A stretch of 64,000 bases of DNA from NCBI RefSeq assembly GCF_003002025.1, contig NZ_PVZB01000012.1, positions 186,001 to 250,000 of the forward strand, in the 5' to 3' direction. The stretch is from Paraburkholderia sp. BL25I1N1. GTDB lineage: Bacteria; Pseudomonadota; Gammaproteobacteria; Burkholderiales; Burkholderiaceae. The first letter of the stretch is position 1. The number at the start of each line of letters is the position of its first letter. The position numbers and the translations under genes were made by a program. Positions 59,181 through 64,000 of this stretch are shown here, in pieces. The notes below the pieces were generated by a model, which saw nothing but the letters and a program-made list of their open reading frames with translations, made no database searches and had not been told where the DNA came from.

Positions 59181-59801
59181 ATGCCTGACGATGTTGTCCT
59201 GTACGGCGCGAAGACGGGTAACTGTCTTCGCGTGGCCATTGCGCTGGAGGAACTTGCCATCGCGCACCGCGTCGTGCTGCTTGACCTCGGGGCGGGCGAA
59301 CAGCGCACACCCGATTTTCTTGCCCTTAATCCAGGTGGAAAAGTGCCGGTGCTGCGAGTTCGCTCGTCGAGGGGGCCGCCGCTCGTGCTTGCGCAGTCCA
59401 ACGCGATTCTTCTTTACCTTGCACAGCAAGCGGGCGGGAGGTTGTTGCCGCGCGAAAAGGATCCATCGGCTCCCCTCGCGTTGGAACGATTCTTCTTTTT
59501 CGTGACTGATGTGATTGCGCCCAGCCACGCGTCCTTCTTTCTGCGAAGCGAAGGATGCGACGAGGGGCGTCGATTGATGGAACAACGCACCCTCGACGCG
59601 CTTCTTGCGAGCGAGGGGTTTCTGGAAAACGCACGATTCATGGCGGGCCAGTCATTCACACTGGCGGACATTGCTGCCGCGACTATCGTAGCCGCGTTGT
59701 CGTCGTCGATTGACTGGACGGGGCATCCGCGACTTCATCGATGGTTCGCGTGCGTCATGGCGCGGCCGGGCGTGAAACGTGGCATGACCGCTTTCGACTG
59801 A
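59181..59801 (+). CDS. Glutathione S-transferase family protein
   Basis: The product has 206 residues from the ATG at 59181; the frame is open upstream, but that part overlaps the reductase. The glutathione domain reads VVLYGAKTGNCLRVAIALEE, then LNPGGKVPVLRV (cis-Pro) and AQSNAILLYLAQQAGG. The helical domain has ARFMAGQSFTLADIAAATIV. It lies 2 bp after the reductase gene in the MarR-controlled unit. The motif GNCLRV suggests a beta/nu-like class with Cys rather than Ser or Tyr. Confidence 0.9.
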   Translation: MPDDVVLYGAKTGNCLRVAIALEELAIAHRVVLLDLGAGEQRTPDFLALNPGGKVPVLRVRSSRGPPLVLAQSNAILLYLAQQAGGRLLPREKDPSAPLALERFFFFVTDVIAPSHASFFLRSEGCDEGRRLMEQRTLDALLASEGFLENARFMAGQSFTLADIAAATIVAALSSSIDWTGHPRLHRWFACVMARPGVKRGMTAFD

Positions 59802-59822
59802 CGCTCAACTCGAGGGCATGCG

Positions 59823-60788
59823 TTAGTTCGAATCGCCGCCATTGCGCGCGGCGCGGGGCGAATATCCGAAACATGCCTTGAACGCCCGTGAGAACGAGGC
59901 GTCCGACCCGTAACCGGCGACGGACGCTGCCTCGCTGATCCGCACGCGGCCGTTGCGCAGCAGGTCCGCAGCGAGAGTCAGTCGCCACCGTGCGAGATAC
60001 CGGAGCGGCGGCTCGCCGACGACCTTCGTGAACCGCTCTGCAAAGTGTGACCGGGACATGGCCGCAATCTTCGCGAGTTCGCCCAGCTTCCATTCCCGCG
60101 CAGGCTCGCCGTGCATTGCCGCCAGCGCACGCCCAAGTCGGACATCGCCGAGACCCCGGAGCCATCCACTGTGGGCCGGACGAGTGGTTGCCCACTCGCG
60201 CAAGCTCCGTATCACGAGCAGATCAATCAGGCGTGAAATCATCAAGGCAGCGCCAGGCGCCGGCTCGCTCGCCTCCAGCCGCACGAACCGTAGGATCGCG
60301 CTTTGCCATTCGGGCGCGCCTGATGCCTCGGCGTGAAGATGCATGACATTCGGAAGACCAGCAACCAGGGGGCCGACTGAAACCGATTCGAACTGAAATG
60401 AGCCGGTCAAGACGCGAAAGGGCCCGCTGGCGAAACGGTGTAAATCAACTGGCGCCGGGAGTGAACCGAACCCAGACCCGGGTGTGTCGATCGTCGTCAG
60501 GACATGCGCGCATCCTCTCGGTAGAAGGACGAGATCACCGGCGGCCAGGGATACGGCGTCATTAGTCGCGGTATCAAGTCTGAACGCGCCGTGTTCGACA
60601 AAGTGAAAGCGGGCGCGTCCGGCGTCGAACGCTTTAGATTGAGCCTCGCCCATCTCGTACACCTCGATCGATTCACCCCTTAGCCGTATCAGATCCAGAA
60701 CGTCGGAAAGCACATCCTGCCGGGGCAGCCTATAGCCGCGCAATGCCCGCTGACGCGCGAGTACGCTCGTTGCCTCGTCGACAATCAT
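59823..60788 (-). CDS. AraC-family regulator with N-terminal cupin domain
   Basis: The product has 321 residues. The N-terminal cupin ligand domain includes ARFHFVEHGAFRLDTATNDA and LAAGDLVLLPRGCAHVLTTI. The C-terminal double helix-turn-helix has WKLGELAKIAAMSRSHFAER, then FTKVVGEPPLRYLARWRLTL and the second motif RISEAASVAGYGSDASFSRA. It ends 22 bp from the convergent GST. It belongs to the cupin_6 AraC group that often controls oxidoreductase genes nearby, so the aldo-keto reductase unit or the RND pump at 61261 could be targets. Confidence 0.92.
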   Translation of the reverse strand: MIVDEATSVLARQRALRGYRLPRQDVLSDVLDLIRLRGESIEVYEMGEAQSKAFDAGRARFHFVEHGAFRLDTATNDAVSLAAGDLVLLPRGCAHVLTTIDTPGSGFGSLPAPVDLHRFASGPFRVLTGSFQFESVSVGPLVAGLPNVMHLHAEASGAPEWQSAILRFVRLEASEPAPGAALMISRLIDLLVIRSLREWATTRPAHSGWLRGLGDVRLGRALAAMHGEPAREWKLGELAKIAAMSRSHFAERFTKVVGEPPLRYLARWRLTLAADLLRNGRVRISEAASVAGYGSDASFSRAFKACFGYSPRAARNGGDSN

Positions 60789-60802
60789 GCTTTAAGCCCA
60801 AT

Positions 60803-60829
60803 AAAAAAACGCACGTCCGAGAACGTGCG
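60803..60829 (-). terminator. Rho-independent terminator, minus strand
   Basis: Read on the minus strand, CGCACGT pairs with ACGTGCG (arms 60823-60829 and 60810-60816) and is followed by seven T residues (complement of 60803-60809). It lies upstream of the AraC start, so it ends a transcript coming from 60830 and beyond. Confidence 0.75.
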
Positions 60830-61260
60830 CTGCGACAAAGGAAGGATCGGTATGGAGGAGCGCTCCTTCGCGCCGCAAAGTACAAACGCAACCGACCGGT
60901 GTTGCCTCTTCTTCCCGTCGATGCCATGCATCGCGCGGGCGATCCGCTTGTGCAGCGTACCGCATGAGGCTCTCCATATATATCTGTTGACGGCGAACAC
61001 ACTTACCGGCAGGCACGAATAATCCGCCGAAGCACCGCTGGGCTTGCAATGCATCGATGCCTGTTCAATGAGGCGTGTAAACCTCTTTTGAAAAGGCTTG
61101 ACCAAATGGATTTCACTGATAATCTAACGCGACTTAGAGTGCGTACGAAATCTAAATAACCCGTGTTGTTGCGTGCATGGCGCGATCAGTTCCTGCGCCG
61201 GCCAATGAAGGCGCCATTTCATGAAAGGGCGAACGGCAACACTTTTCAAGGTGATTGAAG
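60830..61260. other. Spacer with an apparently orphan minus-strand transcript
   Basis: No protein-coding frame is convincing, yet the minus-strand terminator at 60803-60829 implies transcription from this stretch. A short RNA or a tiny basic peptide is possible. Confidence 0.35.
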
Positions 61261-62499
61261 GTGGATACGAAAACAAGAGTGGATGACGGTGAAACGGTTC
61301 GCCGCCCTCGGCGCGCGCCAAAGGGGCTTCGAACGAGAACGTGGGTGGCAGCGGCAGTTGTGATCATTGCGGGTGGGGGCGCGTGGTTTTTCTACCCGCA
61401 TGGTGGGGGCGGCAGCGTCGCCAATGCGCGGCCGGTGCCTCCTCACGAGGTGTCAGTCAGCAAGCCACTCTTGCGAGAACTCGACACGCGACTTGGGTTT
61501 CTTGGGCAGTTCTCGGCAGTCGATCAGGTGGAACTCCGCGCGCAGGTGGGCGGGACGCTCACGGGCGTTCACTTCCGGGACGGCGACATCGTTCACAAAG
61601 GCGATCTTCTGTTCACCATCGATCCGGTGCCGTACGAAATCCGGCTTGCACAGGCGACTGCCCAGCGCCAAACCGCCGAGGCGCGCCTGACTCTCGCGAA
61701 GCAGGAGCTGGCGCGAGCGCAGGACCTGGAGCGCAATGACGCCGGCACGAAGCAGAACGTCGAGCAGCGTACATCTGAACTGAATGCGGCACAGGCCGCG
61801 CTGGGCGACGCCTCGGCGCAGATCCGGGACGCCCGTTTCGATCTCGATCATTGTCGCGTCACCGCACCGTTCAGCGGGCGCATTGGCAGGCATCTCGTTT
61901 CCGTTGGCAATCTGATCGCAGGCAGCCGCGCTGCGACGAGTCCGACGACATTGCTCGCGACGCTCGTCTCGCTGGATCCGGTCTACCTCGACTTCGATAT
62001 GAGCGAGGCGGATTTCCAGTCGTTTTCGCGCTATCGCGGCGACACGAAAGGACTGCCCGCGAATCGCGTCGAACTGGCCTCGGGCGATTCGTCCACATAC
62101 ACACGGCAGGGCACGCTCGATTTCGTGGACAACGTGCTGGACCGCTCGAGTGGAACAATCCACGCTCGAGCGACGGTTCCCAATGCCGACCTGCGCTTTA
62201 CGCCCGGTGAGTTTTCGCGCGTGCGGCTTGCAGTGGCACATCCCACGCCGACATTGCTTGTACCCGATGCGTCCGTGTTGCCAGATCAGTCGGAACATGT
62301 CGTGATGACGGTTGCCGATGACGGAACGGTGGCGCCGAAGAATGTCGAGATCGGCGATATACGCGGCGGATTGCGCGTGATCCGCTCGGGCCTGTCGCGC
62401 GACGATCGAGTGATTGTCGACGGCCTGCCTTATGCAGCTCCCGGTACCAAGGTGGCGACGCGCGTTGGTGCGATCCGCTATGAGCCTCAACAGAACTAG
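61261..62499 (+). CDS. RND periplasmic adaptor, MexE-like
   Basis: The product has about 412 residues from a GTG at 61261, which follows AAGG at nine bases; a TTG six bases earlier is possible but badly spaced. It has an uncleaved N-terminal membrane anchor (RTWVAAAVVIIAGGGAWFFY) instead of a lipobox. Lipoyl and coiled-coil segments read ELRAQVGGTLTGVHFRDGDI, then LDHCRVTAPFSGRIGRHLVS. The barrel region has TLLATLVSLDPVYLDFDMSE. It closely resembles MexE/BpeE adaptors and feeds the pump starting at 62514. Confidence 0.93.
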   Translation: MDTKTRVDDGETVRRPRRAPKGLRTRTWVAAAVVIIAGGGAWFFYPHGGGGSVANARPVPPHEVSVSKPLLRELDTRLGFLGQFSAVDQVELRAQVGGTLTGVHFRDGDIVHKGDLLFTIDPVPYEIRLAQATAQRQTAEARLTLAKQELARAQDLERNDAGTKQNVEQRTSELNAAQAALGDASAQIRDARFDLDHCRVTAPFSGRIGRHLVSVGNLIAGSRAATSPTTLLATLVSLDPVYLDFDMSEADFQSFSRYRGDTKGLPANRVELASGDSSTYTRQGTLDFVDNVLDRSSGTIHARATVPNADLRFTPGEFSRVRLAVAHPTPTLLVPDASVLPDQSEHVVMTVADDGTVAPKNVEIGDIRGGLRVIRSGLSRDDRVIVDGLPYAAPGTKVATRVGAIRYEPQQN

Positions 62500-62513
62500 C
62501 GGACAGGGAAGCC

Positions 62514-64000
62514 ATGCGTATTGCCCATTTCTTTATCGACAGGCCGCGCTTTGCGACGGTGGTCAGCGCATTTCTCACGCTGATCGGCCTGGGCGCGATG
62601 TTCGTGCTGCCTGTCGCCCAGTACCCGGAGATCGTTCCACCCACCGTGCAGGTGACCACGTCATATCCAGGCGCGTCCGCGGAAACGATCGCACGCACCG
62701 TGGCCACTCCGCTGGAACAACAGATCAACGGCGTCGAAAACATGCTCTACATGGGCAGTCAGTCGACGGGCGACGGGAGGCTGACGGTCACTGTGACGTT
62801 TCGTATTGGCACAGACCTGAATGTCGCGCAGATGCTCACGCAGAACCGCGTTCAGGATGCATTGCCCCGTCTTCCGGAAGATGTCCAGCGCCTTGGTGTT
62901 CAGGTCCGGAAGTCGACGCCTAGCATTCTTCTGGCCGTTCACCTTTACTCGCCGGACAAATCGCGCGACACGCTTTATCTATCGAACTACGCAACGCTTC
63001 ACGTGAAGGACACGTTGGCGCGGTTGCAGGGTGTCGGCGACGTGCAGTTCCAGGGCGCGCGGGAGTATGCAATGCGTGTCTGGATCGATCCGGACAAGGT
63101 TGCCGCTAACAACATGAACGCCAGCGAAGTGCTCACGGCACTGCGTGCGCAGAACCTGCAGGTCTCGGCCGGTATCCTGAACCAGCCGCCGACGGCGGGG
63201 AACGATGCCTATCAGATCAACGTCGAGGCGCTGGGCCGGCTGTCAACACCGCAGGAATTCTCGGATGTGGTTGTTAAGTCCGACACTCAGGGACGAGTGA
63301 CTCGCATACGCGATATCGGTCGTGTCGAAGTAGGGGCCGCAGACTACGGCTCGACAGCGTTCATGGATCGCGACAATGCGTCGACATTGCTCATCTATGC
63401 GGAGCCGGGCGCTAACTCGCTTGCGGTTGAACAGCAGGTTCTGTCCGCCATGCGCGGGTTGAAGAACGACTTCCCGCCGGGAATGGATTACAAGATCATC
63501 TACGATCCGACCATCTTCATCGGTAAGTCGGTCGACGAGGTGATTGTCACGATCTTCGTCGCCATCCTGCTGGTTGTTGGTGTCGTCTTCCTGTTTTTGC
63601 AGAACTGGCGGGCCACGATTATCCCGGTCGTTGCAATTCCCGTCTCACTGCTCGGGTCTTTCATCGTGCTTGCGACGTTCGGGATATCGCTCAATAACCT
63701 GTCTTTATTTGGCCTCGTGCTAGCGGTCGGAATTGTCGTCGATGATGCGATCGTTGTGGTCGAGAACGTGGAGCGCAATATGCGCTCGGGGATGTCGCCA
63801 GCCGAGGCCGCGCACCGGACGATGGACGAAGTGGGCGGCGCACTCCTATCCATTGCGCTGACACTATGTGCCGTCTTTGTGCCTTCTGCCTTCCTGAGCG
63901 GTATCTCGGGGCTATTCTTTCGCCAGTTTGCGGTGACAATCGCCGCGTCAACGGTGATCTCCTGTTTTGTGTCGCTTACTCTCAGTCCAGCCCTTTGCGC
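62514..64000 (+). CDS. RND efflux pump, MexF-like, 3' end outside the window
   Basis: The first 495 residues are present. The protein begins MRIAHFFIDRPRFATVVSAF, with the first porter domain (NRVQDALPRLPEDVQRLGVQ) and the LQVSAGILNQPP motif usual for MexF-type pumps. The proton-relay Asp pair lies in LVLAVGIVVDDAIVVVENVE of helix 4. The gene follows the adaptor by 14 bp, with AGGGA before the ATG. A channel gene may follow outside the window. MexF relatives export chloramphenicol, trimethoprim, quinolones or phenolics. Confidence 0.95.
   Translation, partial: MRIAHFFIDRPRFATVVSAFLTLIGLGAMFVLPVAQYPEIVPPTVQVTTSYPGASAETIARTVATPLEQQINGVENMLYMGSQSTGDGRLTVTVTFRIGTDLNVAQMLTQNRVQDALPRLPEDVQRLGVQVRKSTPSILLAVHLYSPDKSRDTLYLSNYATLHVKDTLARLQGVGDVQFQGAREYAMRVWIDPDKVAANNMNASEVLTALRAQNLQVSAGILNQPPTAGNDAYQINVEALGRLSTPQEFSDVVVKSDTQGRVTRIRDIGRVEVGAADYGSTAFMDRDNASTLLIYAEPGANSLAVEQQVLSAMRGLKNDFPPGMDYKIIYDPTIFIGKSVDEVIVTIFVAILLVVGVVFLFLQNWRATIIPVVAIPVSLLGSFIVLATFGISLNNLSLFGLVLAVGIVVDDAIVVVENVERNMRSGMSPAEAAHRTMDEVGGALLSIALTLCAVFVPSAFLSGISGLFFRQFAVTIAASTVISCFVSLTLSPALC

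Overview
This window is a GC-rich, gene-dense stretch of an accessory replicon or accessory region from a member of the Burkholderiaceae, most like Paraburkholderia. The evidence for that is the base composition, the abundance of LysR, TetR and GntR regulators, RND pumps and glutathione transferases, and several small proteins of Burkholderia type (a DUF3022-like protein and small Ser/Gly-rich lipoproteins). I saw no rRNA, tRNA or CRISPR array. The first and last genes run off the window.

Layout. 1-4.7 kb: an MFS exporter divergent from a LysR regulator, a LysE exporter and small Burkholderia-type proteins. 4.7-6.6 kb: a DUF3022-like gene, an ACT-like small protein, a well-preserved 441-bp non-autonomous Tn5/IS50-family element with 9-bp target duplications, and a small lipoprotein. 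7-9 kb: a SulP-STAS anion transporter preceded by a translationally coupled 15-residue leader peptide, and a possible small RNA on the opposite strand. 9-12.7 kb: a minus-strand operon of a class II aldolase paralogue that has lost key catalytic residues, a CobS-like AAA+ ATPase and a CobT-like VWA protein. 12.9-15 kb: enolase and triosephosphate isomerase, probably second copies. 15-20 kb: an M14 deacylase between diverged direct repeats, an SMR exporter, and an MFS transporter divergent from a CGNR regulator. 20.4-27.1 kb: a sugar-acid-type catabolic operon (amidohydrolase, aldehyde dehydrogenase, cupin, isopropylmalate/tartrate-type dehydrogenase, ACS-type MFS uptake) with a divergent GntR regulator that has two winged helices.

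27.3-36.9 kb: an EnvZ/OmpR-type two-component system, a MipA/OmpV outer-membrane protein and a complete RND tripartite pump. 37-44.3 kb: a LuxR-type regulator, a lipoprotein serine hydrolase, and a glutamine-synthetase-like ligase with a class III aminotransferase (polyamine or amino-acid use), followed by a wrecked GntR/FCD regulator. 44.7-48.5 kb: a thioesterase, a truncated LysR gene, and an ABM monooxygenase - NmrA reductase - DUF3817 - CopD operon with a divergent TetR. 48.5-50.7 kb: a scar of integrative-element fragments, including an in-frame ParB-relaxase chimera, an AAA ATPase tail and an integrase head. 50.9-59.8 kb: two detoxification modules (TetR/GST/hydrolases and MarR/NTF2-like/aldo-keto reductase/GST), each with visible palindromic operators. 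59.8-64 kb: an AraC regulator and a second, MexEF-like RND pump that runs off the end.

Overall the region reads as an accessory island for sensing, exporting and detoxifying small organic compounds and for using specialised carbon sources. It has several recently inactivated genes and one clear mobile-element graveyard.
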